Of a stretch of DNA of 64,000 bases, positions 1 through 8,255 are shown one piece after another. Source of the stretch: CBFHSF01 sp965661055 (GTDB lineage Bacteria > Bacteroidota > Bacteroidia > Flavobacteriales > Schleiferiaceae); contig CBFICS010000009.1 of NCBI GenBank assembly GCA_965661055.1, forward strand, positions 13,752-77,751, read 5' to 3'. The notes beneath the pieces are model-generated. The model was given only the letters and a program-made list of their open reading frames with translations, made no database searches and was not told where the DNA came from. A program made the position numbers and the translations under genes. Numbering within the stretch: the first letter of the stretch is position 1; each line of letters starts with the position of its first letter.

Positions 1-1016
1 CCACCTTTTAAAATACGCTTGCGTCGATCTTTTTCTACATCATAAATGTAGACTTTATATTCACCTAATTTATTTGTGTTGTAGGCAATATACTTTCCAT
101 CATTTGTAATATCTAATTGAGAGAACCTTTGCTTTTTTCTCCCCTTAACTACTTCGTTTTCTGGAAAGATATTCTCGACTAAAAAGGCCTGCTCATACAT
201 TTTGCGATAATACTCTTTCCAACCCTGAATTAATTCATCAGTTGTTACCCCCAAGACATATAAAAACCCATCATCAATACTACGATTAACCACCGTCATA
301 TAAATGACATTTTTGACTACAGGGGCACCATAGGTTTTTGAAATATACTGCCAGATTGCATGTCCTGCAAACACAGCCTCATCATCTGTCAAAACATTTA
401 ATCTATCATACTTACCGGTAGCAATACCATCTCTTACGTATTGATCCATTTCGGTAGTCCAAGGTTTAGACATATAAGAAACCGCTCCCTCCATAAACCA
501 AGTTGGCAGATTTAACAAGGTCGAGTTTTTAATACTCTCAGAAAACCCACCGTAAATTTGACTTTGCAAAATCAAGTCAATAAGTCCTGTTCGTATCTGT
601 TGTTCAAGATGGGCATAACTACCATCAAAGTATACAAACATCTTAGAGCCTACTAGCCGCGTAACTCCACCAGTATTATACGCTTCGTCGGTATTAAGGT
701 TTACATTACTCTGCTTGAGGTCCGTTAAATTTCTGAAAACTAAAACTTGAATTCGATCAGAGAGACGTGCATCAAGATACTTTTCTAATTGAGATAGGTT
801 CTGGTTGACAAGTTCGGCAGTTTTTTGAGCCACATCTTTACCTTGGTCGTGGTAAAAAACATCATATCTATCAAAGCGAAAGTAGTGCCATTTAAAATCT
901 GTGTATTGCACACGGTTCTTACCATAAACCTGATACAGTCCATAATAGAACTGTCCTTCAGATAATTTGGGTAAGAGGAAAAAAACAAAAGTGAGAAAGA
1001 GGAGCGTTTTTTTCAA
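1..1016 (-). CDS. Exported TolB/PD40-type beta-propeller protein, N-terminal part (runs off left edge)
   Basis: Reading the minus strand from a TTG at 1014-1016 gives an uninterrupted frame to the window edge, about 338 residues. It opens with a signal peptide (basic Lys-Lys, then a hydrophobic stretch to about residue 20). Residues 125-190 resemble the gluzincin-like region of Bacteroidota propeller proteins (LPTWFMEGAVSYMSKPW near 170), but the HExxH zinc motif is absent: the matching stretch reads HLEQQ, so this part is probably not a peptidase. Near residue 300 a PD40-type repeat begins (LDITNDGKYIAYNTNK), so the missing C-terminal part should be a propeller. It is likely periplasmic or surface-associated. 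The start is inferred: no ATG lies near the signal peptide, and another in-frame TTG lies nine codons upstream. Function unknown. Confidence 0.75.
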   Translation of the reverse strand, partial: MKKTLLFLTFVFFLLPKLSEGQFYYGLYQVYGKNRVQYTDFKWHYFRFDRYDVFYHDQGKDVAQKTAELVNQNLSQLEKYLDARLSDRIQVLVFRNLTDLKQSNVNLNTDEAYNTGGVTRLVGSKMFVYFDGSYAHLEQQIRTGLIDLILQSQIYGGFSESIKNSTLLNLPTWFMEGAVSYMSKPWTTEMDQYVRDGIATGKYDRLNVLTDDEAVFAGHAIWQYISKTYGAPVVKNVIYMTVVNRSIDDGFLYVLGVTTDELIQGWKEYYRKMYEQAFLVENIFPENEVVKGRKKQRFSQLDITNDGKYIAYNTNKLGEYKVYIYDVEKDRRKRILKG

Positions 1017-1089
1017 ATGACTTTCTTTTTTACTAAAATACAATAATAGTAACGCTTTTCAATAAAAACTGTTGTCATGTAAGATAATA

Positions 1090-1118
1090 TTGTCAATTAG
1101 AAAAAAAGTTTAATTTTG
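1090..1118 (+). promoter_or_regulatory. Bacteroidota-type promoter of the 1141 lipoprotein gene
   Basis: TTG at 1090-1092 and TAATTTTG at 1111-1118 are separated by 18 bases, matching the -33 TTG / -7 TAnnTTTG pattern of Bacteroidota promoters. The -7 element ends 22 bases before the ATG. Confidence 0.6.
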
Positions 1119-1140
1119 GCCACGATAAAAAACAAACAAA

Positions 1141-1578
1141 ATGAAAAAAGTATTATTAATTGCATTTGCAGCTATGACATTAGTTGCCTGTAAAAAAGAC
1201 GACAAAGACAACGGAGGAAGCACGACTCCTGCTCAAACAACAGAAGAGAAAATTTTAGGTGACTGGGACGGTGATGTTATTAGACAAAGAGAAGTAGTCG
1301 TTGATTTAAGTATCGACACAACGGTAACTACAGACATCAGCAATTATCAATTCGAGTTTAAGACTGGAAATATTATTACACTTACTGATGCAAGTTCAAG
1401 TCAATCACAAGATTTATCATGGAGCTTATTAAGCGACGACAGAATGACATTTGATGGTGACACTTTTGATATTGTAAAACTTACTTCTTCAGAATTTGAT
1501 TTTGTACTTCAATTTGACGTTGACTTAGGTGGTGGTGTTATTGACAATGTTACCCAAACTATCGAATTAGTAAAATAA
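1141..1578 (+). CDS. Small lipocalin-like lipoprotein
   Basis: 145 residues. The N-terminus is a type II signal peptide with lipobox LVAC (Cys17), followed by a charged Lys/Asp linker (KKDDKD) and a Ser/Thr-rich spacer. From about residue 38 the sequence ILGDWDGDVI, followed by alternating beta-like segments, resembles the lipocalin-like domains of Bacteroidota lipoproteins, where a Trp after a Gly starts the barrel. It is probably an outer-membrane or periplasmic lipoprotein; the ligand is unknown. It stands alone between a promoter and a strong terminator. The lipoprotein call is firm; the lipocalin-like fold is inference. Confidence 0.8.
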   Translation: MKKVLLIAFAAMTLVACKKDDKDNGGSTTPAQTTEEKILGDWDGDVIRQREVVVDLSIDTTVTTDISNYQFEFKTGNIITLTDASSSQSQDLSWSLLSDDRMTFDGDTFDIVKLTSSEFDFVLQFDVDLGGGVIDNVTQTIELVK

Positions 1579-1596
1579 TTTACTTTGAAAAGTAAT

Positions 1597-1626
1597 AAAA
1601 AGGCCACCCATTGGGTGGCCTTTTTA
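1597..1626. terminator. Bidirectional intrinsic terminator
   Basis: A 9-bp perfect stem (1602-1610 with 1612-1620) is flanked by A5 on the left and T5 on the right. It lies between the convergent ends of the lipoprotein gene and kmo and can serve both strands. Confidence 0.9.
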
Positions 1627-1627
1627 T

Positions 1628-2965
1628 TTAGCTCAATCTATTTAAGATTAACTCTTCAATCTTTGGCGAATCCCAAATAGATTCAATTTCAGGAGTCTTC
1701 ATAACCTCCTCCATTATTTCATCTTGTCGCTCCCCTATTTTAATAGCTTCACTGTAAGGAATGTGGCTGAATGTAACCATACTATATAAGGGCAACCACT
1801 TATCGGGATGGTTTTTTGAAAATTTAGCTTCTATTTTTTTTCGCAACAAAAACTCAGGATCCGCAGTCAAGTCGCGCATTTCAACAAAGTTTCTCATGGC
1901 AAGATCTGCTATGGCATTACCATTAGGAACCCTTTCTTTTTCATAAGCTTCTAAAACCGAAAGCATATCCTCATCACCCATGGTTTCCATAAAATGATTT
2001 AGAATTGTGCAATCTTCAAATCCAGAATTCATGCCTTGACCATAAAAAGGCACAATGGCGTGGGAAGCATCACCCATCAAGGCAACTTTTCCGTTTTTAG
2101 TCCAAGGTGAACATCTAATAATTACCAATGGTGCCGTAGGATTTTCAACCCATTCTTGATCAAAGGTTGGCATTAGGGAAATAGCATCTGGAAAAACTCT
2201 TTCAAAAAATGCTCTCGCGGCAGACACCGAGTCTAGTGCATCAAAACTTTCTTCTCCTTCGTAAGGAAAGAAAAGAGTACAAGTAAATGATCCGTCTAGA
2301 TTAGGTAAAGCAATAAGCATATGCTTGCCTCTTGGCCAAATGTGCAAGGCTGATTTATCAAGTTTATGAGTACCATCTTCATTCCCAGGAATGGTTAACT
2401 CCTTATATCCATGTTCAATGTATTCTTGAGAGTAGTTAAATCTATTGGTTTTTTGCATGGCGGCTCTAACCGCAGAAAAAGCGCCATCTGTGCCAAATAC
2501 TAAGTCTGATTCAACCTCTATGTTTTCTCCATGAATAGAAAACCTTGTCAATGGTTTTTCAAAATCAATTCCAGTACACTTTGCATCAAAAGTAATTTCT
2601 ACATTTTCACTTTTCTCTGCAAGGTCCATAAGTTTTTCGTTTAGACCACCTCTAGACACTGAGTAAATTGCTTGCCCTTCTTTACCGTAGGGTTGTTCAG
2701 AAAGTTCTCCAGTAACTGAGTGCATTATTCTCTTACTCATCGGCAAGGCCATTTTCTTTATCTCGTCAGATAGACCTATTCCTTTTAAAGCTTTCCATCC
2801 TCGGTCTGAAAGTGCGAGGTTAATTGACTTTCCACCAATACCCCCTCTTTTTCTAGCGTCTGAACGCCTTTCGAAAACATTTACAGTATATCCTTTTTTT
2901 GCGCAATATGCAGCCCACAAGGAACCAACAAGTCCTGCACCTACTATTGTAACTTTCTTACTCAT
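1628..2965 (-). CDS. kmo: Kynurenine 3-monooxygenase
   Basis: 445-residue FAD-dependent monooxygenase that hydroxylates L-kynurenine to 3-hydroxykynurenine with NADPH and O2. The FAD Rossmann motif VTIVGAGLVGS is at the N-terminus (about residues 5-15). The KMO-typical stretch GGKSINLALSDRGWKALK follows near 45-60, and the second FAD motif GDASHAIVPFYGQGMNSGFE lies around 300. Length fits the family. The ATG overlaps the kynU stop codon by one base (TAATG), so the two are translationally coupled. The usual membrane-anchoring C-terminus is weak. Together with kynU it leads to 3-hydroxyanthranilate, a route to quinolinate/NAD or to ring cleavage; the later enzymes are not in this window. Confidence 0.96.
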   Translation of the reverse strand: MSKKVTIVGAGLVGSLWAAYCAKKGYTVNVFERRSDARKRGGIGGKSINLALSDRGWKALKGIGLSDEIKKMALPMSKRIMHSVTGELSEQPYGKEGQAIYSVSRGGLNEKLMDLAEKSENVEITFDAKCTGIDFEKPLTRFSIHGENIEVESDLVFGTDGAFSAVRAAMQKTNRFNYSQEYIEHGYKELTIPGNEDGTHKLDKSALHIWPRGKHMLIALPNLDGSFTCTLFFPYEGEESFDALDSVSAARAFFERVFPDAISLMPTFDQEWVENPTAPLVIIRCSPWTKNGKVALMGDASHAIVPFYGQGMNSGFEDCTILNHFMETMGDEDMLSVLEAYEKERVPNGNAIADLAMRNFVEMRDLTADPEFLLRKKIEAKFSKNHPDKWLPLYSMVTFSHIPYSEAIKIGERQDEIMEEVMKTPEIESIWDSPKIEELILNRLS

Positions 2966-4233
2966 TAGTCTATTACTTTTTCTAAAATCTTACCAAAGTT
3001 ATATATGTCTTCAAATGAATTGTACAACGGCACCGGAGCCATTCTAATTACATTTGGTTCTCGCCAATCGGCAATCACTCCTTCTTTCATCAATTTATCA
3101 AACACCTCTCTACCTTGTCCGTGCAAAAAAACAGAGACTTGAGCTGCTCTTGCACTCCAATCTTTTGGTGTAATCAACTCAAATGAATGACCTTTTGTTT
3201 TCCCTACCTCTGTCAATACAAACTCTAAATAACTTGAAAGGTTCATTGATTTAGCCCTTAAAACTTCTAAATCTACACTGTCAAAAATATCAAGACTTGC
3301 CCTTTGAGGAGCCATAGAAAAAACAGGAGCATTGCTTAACTGCCATGCTTCAGCCGTATTCATAGGTACAAATTGGTCGGGCATTGAAAATCTCGATTCC
3401 TTTTCATGACCCCACCATCCTTCAAAGCGAGGAATATCAGATTTACCTAAATGCTTTTCATGGACAAACAATCCAGCAATGGCTCCGGGTCCTGAGTTTA
3501 GATACTTATAAGTACACCACGCGGCAAAATCTACATCCCAATCATGTAGTTTCAACTCAATATTCCCCATGGCATGAGCAAGATCCCAACCCACAACAAC
3601 GCCTTTAGACCGCGCTGCTTTGGTGATTCCTTCGATATCAAAAACTTGACCCGTGTAATAATTTACACCCCCCATCATCAATAAAGCAATTTCATCACCT
3701 TGCTCTTCAATGGCTTTATAAATATCTTCTTCACGAATCGTGAACTCATTCTCTCTAGGTGATATTTCTAGCAATGAATCTGAAGAATATCCATGAAATC
3801 TCAGCTGAGAAGACAAGGCGTACTGATCACTTGGAAACGCCTTTGCCTCACAAAGAATTTTATTTCTAGCAGAAGTTGGTCTATAAAAAGACACCATTAA
3901 AAGGTGAAGATTATTGGTCAACGTCCCCATAGAAACCACCTCAGACTCTTTACTGCCCGTCAATCTAGCTAACGATTTCGCAAACTGCTCATGATAAGGC
4001 ATCCAAGGTCTTTTGGCGTGAAAATGACCTTCAACACCATGGTTTTTCCAATCCTCTAATTCTTCTTGAAGATACTTTTCTGTATTTTTTGGCTGAAGGC
4101 CTAATGAGTTTCCTGTAAAATAGATTACATCCTTACCCTTGTGTTGTGGCAAGTGAAACTTTGACCTATAAGATGCCAGTGGATCTTGAGAATCCATTTG
4201 ACGTGCATAGTCTATATCAAATTTTTGGGTCAT
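2965..4233 (-). CDS. kynU: Kynureninase
   Basis: 422-residue PLP enzyme that cleaves kynurenine or 3-hydroxykynurenine to (3-hydroxy)anthranilate and alanine. The fold type I features are visible: the substrate-loop motif YFTGNSLGLQPK near residue 40, the PLP-pairing Asp217 in GWDLAHAMGN, and the Schiff-base Lys243 in CTYKYLNSGPG. The length is normal. It lies 14 bases downstream of the UbiA-like gene and is coupled to kmo by a one-base overlap, so the three probably form one transcript. Confidence 0.96.
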   Translation of the reverse strand: MTQKFDIDYARQMDSQDPLASYRSKFHLPQHKGKDVIYFTGNSLGLQPKNTEKYLQEELEDWKNHGVEGHFHAKRPWMPYHEQFAKSLARLTGSKESEVVSMGTLTNNLHLLMVSFYRPTSARNKILCEAKAFPSDQYALSSQLRFHGYSSDSLLEISPRENEFTIREEDIYKAIEEQGDEIALLMMGGVNYYTGQVFDIEGITKAARSKGVVVGWDLAHAMGNIELKLHDWDVDFAAWCTYKYLNSGPGAIAGLFVHEKHLGKSDIPRFEGWWGHEKESRFSMPDQFVPMNTAEAWQLSNAPVFSMAPQRASLDIFDSVDLEVLRAKSMNLSSYLEFVLTEVGKTKGHSFELITPKDWSARAAQVSVFLHGQGREVFDKLMKEGVIADWREPNVIRMAPVPLYNSFEDIYNFGKILEKVID

Positions 4234-4247
4234 TTCTAAAAATTTTG

Positions 4248-5102
4248 CTAAATGTAAGAGAATAAATAGAGGCTGAAAAATAGAAATATAGTTGTTGACT
4301 CAATGGCAACACTATAATATATATCTGATGTAATCTTTTTGCTTCCGTACAATAGAAATAATGTTAAAAGTGTACTCAACAATTCTGCAAAAACCATTTT
4401 CATGGGATGATTCATTATTACGGCAAAAGAAACCGCTAAAAGCGCCCCAAGAGAGACCAAAACCATGGAGAAACGCCAAGCGTTTTTCTTTCCCCAGACC
4501 ATGGGCAAGGTCCACATTTGCTTTGAGTCAATATTATAGTCCCTAATATCAAAAGCAATAGTAATTCCTACCACCAACAAAAATCTACCTACTAAATATA
4601 ATACCCCTTCCCAATGCCAAGCATCCAAAAAGGGAAGTAAGCCACAAATAATCATCCAAACCCATCCGATGGCAACCAATTTAATCCCGGGGCTTTCTCT
4701 AAGGGGTTTCAAAGTAATATTCATCCCGCGAAAGCGTAAACCTAAAGGGTAGCTAAGGGCAATACCCCCAGACAGAATAGCCAACAACCACTTTTCATGG
4801 TCAAATGAAAGGTAGGCAAAAAGCAAACTTAAGGCAGCTGACATCAGTGTTGAAATCCAAATCCATCTTCTGTGTTTTATATGCCAAATGGTGATGGGCG
4901 ATTTTTGAAAATCTTCTGATTCCCCTTCAAAGAATCGGGCAAAATTGTACACAAAAATGGTTGAGCAAAAAACAAAGGCTAAATAGTAGAGATCAAAAAA
5001 TCTCAAGTAAAGATAGGTTGAAGCGGCTAAAGAGGTGGCCGATAGCGCAACAATAACATTACTATATGCTAGTGATTTCAGTATGTTGTTTATAGCTTTC
5101 AA
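4248..5102 (-). CDS. UbiA-like polytopic membrane protein (possible prenyltransferase)
   Basis: 284 residues with about eight hydrophobic segments. The second Asp-rich loop characteristic of UbiA prenyltransferases is present (FDIRDYNID, Asp185, Asp188, Asp192). The first loop, where active enzymes have NDxxD, reads YNFARFFEGESED (about 52-64) and lacks the canonical Asp arrangement. Catalysis is therefore uncertain. It is the first gene of the probable operon with kynU and kmo. The start is a TTG at 5100-5102, since no ATG is available near the first membrane segment. It could be a genuine but divergent prenyltransferase or a non-catalytic relative. Confidence 0.75.
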   Translation of the reverse strand: MKAINNILKSLAYSNVIVALSATSLAASTYLYLRFFDLYYLAFVFCSTIFVYNFARFFEGESEDFQKSPITIWHIKHRRWIWISTLMSAALSLLFAYLSFDHEKWLLAILSGGIALSYPLGLRFRGMNITLKPLRESPGIKLVAIGWVWMIICGLLPFLDAWHWEGVLYLVGRFLLVVGITIAFDIRDYNIDSKQMWTLPMVWGKKNAWRFSMVLVSLGALLAVSFAVIMNHPMKMVFAELLSTLLTLFLLYGSKKITSDIYYSVAIESTTIFLFFSLYLFSYI

Positions 5103-5187
5103 AATACCTTTTACAAAGAAAGCACAAAGTTGTCATATTAAATAAAACTTATCGCAAAACCAACGCGTTAATTTTAAGGATTTACTT

Positions 5188-5195
5188 TACCTTTG
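5188..5195 (+). promoter_or_regulatory. -7 promoter element of gcvP
   Basis: TACCTTTG is an exact match to TAnnTTTG, 25 bases before the gcvP ATG. No clear TTG is seen at the -33 position. Confidence 0.5.
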
Positions 5196-5220
5196 CAGCC
5201 ATTATTTTAAGCAATAGCAC

Positions 5221-8088
5221 ATGGATATTAATTCTTTTGCTCACAGGCATATAGGTCCTAAGTTTGAGGACGTTGATTCAATGCTAAACACAATAGGTGT
5301 AAGCTCTTTAGAACAACTTATTTCCGAGACTGTTCCTTCTGACATTAGGTTAGATGGATTAATGAATATTGACGAACCCATGACAGAACATGAGTTCATG
5401 GTTCATATTCAAGAGCAGGCTAGGAAGAATAAAGTATACAGAACCTACATTGGATTAGGTTATCACAACACCATTTTACCAGGGGTTATTCAAAGAAACA
5501 TTTTAGAAAACCCAGGTTGGTATACCGCGTACACTCCTTACCAAGCAGAGATCGCTCAAGGTAGACTAGAAGCTCTTTTAAACTTCCAGACTATGGTTAC
5601 CGAGCTTACGGGGATGGAATTGGCCAATGCTTCTCTTCTTGATGAAGCTACTGCAGCGGCAGAAGCGATGGTAATGCTTTACAATGCTAGATCAAGAGAG
5701 CAGGCAAAATCAGGATCTAATAAATTCTTTGTTTCCAAAGACTGTCTCCCTCAAAATATTGACCTTTTGAAAACAAGGTCAGTCCCAATGGACATTGAAT
5801 TAGTTATTGGTGACCACAGACACTTTGCGTTTTCTGATGACTTTTTCGGTTGTTTACTACAATATCCTACGGTTAACGGTAAAGTACCTGATTACTCAGA
5901 GTGGGTAGCTAAAGCAAAAGCCAATCAAATGGGCGTTGCGGTTGCTGCTGACATAATGAGCTTAGTACTTTTAACCCCTCCAGGAGAATGGGGTGCAGAC
6001 GTAGTAGTGGGTACTACCCAAAGATTTGGAATTCCGTTAGGATACGGAGGTCCACACGCTGGCTTCTTTGCTACTAAAGAAGAATTCAAGAGGTTACTTC
6101 CTGGTCGAATTATCGGAAAGACTATTGACAAAGATGGTAGCGAAGCGCTAAGAATGGCACTTCAAACAAGAGAGCAGCACATTAAAAGAGACCGCGCTAC
6201 ATCAAACATTTGTACGGCTCAGGTTTTGCTTGCGGTAATGGCGGGTATGTATGCCGTTTATCACGGTGAAGATGGGCTTAAACAAATTGCTTCAAAAATT
6301 CATCGCTCAGCAAGAACTTTAGAAAGAGAACTCACAAAAATTGGTTACGAGCAATTAAACCAAGATTACTTTGATACTCTTTTATTAGATCTTGCAGATG
6401 TTGATTATATGCGAGTAAGGACACTTTCTGACGAAAAGGGAATTAACTTTAGACATATTAACAACAACCTTTTAGGAATTAGTATTAATGAAACAACTAA
6501 CCTAAAAGCGATTAATGATATCATTGAAGTTCTTGCCGAAGCTAAGGGTGTAGAGCCAACAGTAGTTGACAGTCTCATAGAAAAGGATTCCATTCCTTCT
6601 TTTGCTTCAAGAGCAACTCCTTTCTTACAACATGATGTATTCAACAAGTATCATTCAGAAACTGAAATGATGAGATACATTAAAAGTTTAGAAAGAAAAG
6701 ATTTATCATTAAACCACAGTATGATTCCATTGGGTTCATGCACCATGAAGTTAAATGCTGCCGTTGAAATGATTCCTCTTACTTGGCCATCATTTGCCAA
6801 CATTCATCCATTTGTACCTAAAAATCAAGCAAGAGGATATCAATACATCATTCAAGAACTTGAAAATGACCTTGCCGTTATTACCGGATTTGATGCAGTT
6901 TCACTTCAGCCAAACTCTGGAGCTCAAGGAGAATTTGCTGGTTTGATGGTTATTAGAGCGTTTCACCAAAGTCGTGGTGAAGGCCATAGAAACATTGCCT
7001 TAATCCCTTCTTCTGCCCATGGGACCAATCCTGCATCAGCGGTTATGGCCGGTATGAAAGTTGTAGTTGTTAAGTGTGATGACCAAGGAAACATTGATGT
7101 AGAAGACTTAAAAGCTATGGCAGAAAAGCACAGCGACAATTTAGCCGCATTAATGATAACTTACCCTTCAACACATGGTGTTTTTGAAGCGTCTGTAAAA
7201 GAAGTTACTGCCATTGTACATAAGCACGGCGGACAAGTTTACATGGACGGTGCAAACATGAACGCGCAGGTTGGTTTGACCAGTCCTGGTCTAATTGGCG
7301 CTGATGTGTGTCACTTAAACCTTCACAAAACATTTGCCATTCCTCACGGAGGTGGAGGTCCAGGAATGGGACCTATTTGTGTAAAAGAACACCTTAGACC
7401 CTTTTTACCAGGTAACGCTGTAATTTCTACAGGAGGTAGCCAAGCTATTTCTGGCATTTCAGCTGCACCTTACGGATCTGGACTAATTTTAATTATTTCC
7501 TACGCATACATAAAAATGTTAGGAGCGTTAGGACTTAAAAACTCCACTGAATTTGCCATCTTAAACGCCAATTACATGAAAGCAAGACTAGAACCTCACT
7601 TTCCGGTCTTATATAGCGGAGAAAATGGCAGATGTGCTCATGAAATGATTTTAGATTGCCGTCCGTTTAAAAAAGCCGGAGGAATTGAAGTTACCGATAT
7701 TGCAAAGAGACTTATGGATTATGGGTACCATGCTCCAACGGTAAGTTTCCCAGTTGCCGGCACCTTGATGGTAGAACCAACAGAAAGTGAAGACAAAATA
7801 GAGCTTGACAGATTCTGTGATGCAATGATTGCTATTAAGGGAGAAATTGACAAAGTGATTACGGGTGAGTTTAATGAGATTGAAAACCCATTGAAAAACG
7901 CACCGCACACTTTACAAATGATAACTGCCAACGAATGGAATCAAGCATATTCTAGAGAAACCGCAGCTTTCCCTCTTTCTTACTTACTGCAGAATAAATT
8001 CTGGCCATCAGTAAGAAGGGTTGATGACGCCTACGGAGATAGAAACTTAATATGTACTTGTGAACCTATAGAAACATACGCAGAATAA
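5221..8088 (+). CDS. gcvP: Glycine dehydrogenase (decarboxylating), P-protein
   Basis: 955 residues, the full-length single-chain form with both halves of the P-protein. It decarboxylates glycine and passes the aminomethyl group to lipoyl-GcvH in the glycine cleavage system. The N-terminus has FAHRHIGP, and the N-terminal half has YTPYQAEIAQGRLEALLNFQ. The C-terminal half carries PLP-binding Lys703 in HLNLHKTFAIPHGGGGPGMG. The other glycine cleavage genes (gcvT, gcvH) are not nearby, so it is a stand-alone unit ending in its own terminator. Confidence 0.98.
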   Translation: MDINSFAHRHIGPKFEDVDSMLNTIGVSSLEQLISETVPSDIRLDGLMNIDEPMTEHEFMVHIQEQARKNKVYRTYIGLGYHNTILPGVIQRNILENPGWYTAYTPYQAEIAQGRLEALLNFQTMVTELTGMELANASLLDEATAAAEAMVMLYNARSREQAKSGSNKFFVSKDCLPQNIDLLKTRSVPMDIELVIGDHRHFAFSDDFFGCLLQYPTVNGKVPDYSEWVAKAKANQMGVAVAADIMSLVLLTPPGEWGADVVVGTTQRFGIPLGYGGPHAGFFATKEEFKRLLPGRIIGKTIDKDGSEALRMALQTREQHIKRDRATSNICTAQVLLAVMAGMYAVYHGEDGLKQIASKIHRSARTLERELTKIGYEQLNQDYFDTLLLDLADVDYMRVRTLSDEKGINFRHINNNLLGISINETTNLKAINDIIEVLAEAKGVEPTVVDSLIEKDSIPSFASRATPFLQHDVFNKYHSETEMMRYIKSLERKDLSLNHSMIPLGSCTMKLNAAVEMIPLTWPSFANIHPFVPKNQARGYQYIIQELENDLAVITGFDAVSLQPNSGAQGEFAGLMVIRAFHQSRGEGHRNIALIPSSAHGTNPASAVMAGMKVVVVKCDDQGNIDVEDLKAMAEKHSDNLAALMITYPSTHGVFEASVKEVTAIVHKHGGQVYMDGANMNAQVGLTSPGLIGADVCHLNLHKTFAIPHGGGGPGMGPICVKEHLRPFLPGNAVISTGGSQAISGISAAPYGSGLILIISYAYIKMLGALGLKNSTEFAILNANYMKARLEPHFPVLYSGENGRCAHEMILDCRPFKKAGGIEVTDIAKRLMDYGYHAPTVSFPVAGTLMVEPTESEDKIELDRFCDAMIAIKGEIDKVITGEFNEIENPLKNAPHTLQMITANEWNQAYSRETAAFPLSYLLQNKFWPSVRRVDDAYGDRNLICTCEPIETYAE

Positions 8089-8115
8089 AAAAAAACGAGT
8101 TTTTCTCAACCTTTT

Positions 8116-8159
8116 AATCTCCGCATACGTTACTAATATGTAAGATGCGGAGATTTTTT
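8116..8159 (+). terminator. Intrinsic terminator of gcvP
   Basis: An 11-bp perfect stem (8116-8126 with 8145-8155) has an 18-base loop and is followed by a T run. Confidence 0.8.
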
Positions 8160-8222
8160 ATTGTAATAAATGCAATTTTGTATTTGTTTGAATAAAAATT
8201 TTCCTCTTCTTTGTATAAAGAT

Positions 8223-8230
8223 TAAATTTG
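8223..8230 (+). promoter_or_regulatory. -7 promoter element of the T9SS cargo gene
   Basis: TAAATTTG matches TAnnTTTG and ends 25 bases before the ATG at 8256. Confidence 0.5.
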
Positions 8231-8255
8231 TTACGAATTAAAATCCGCGTAAATC

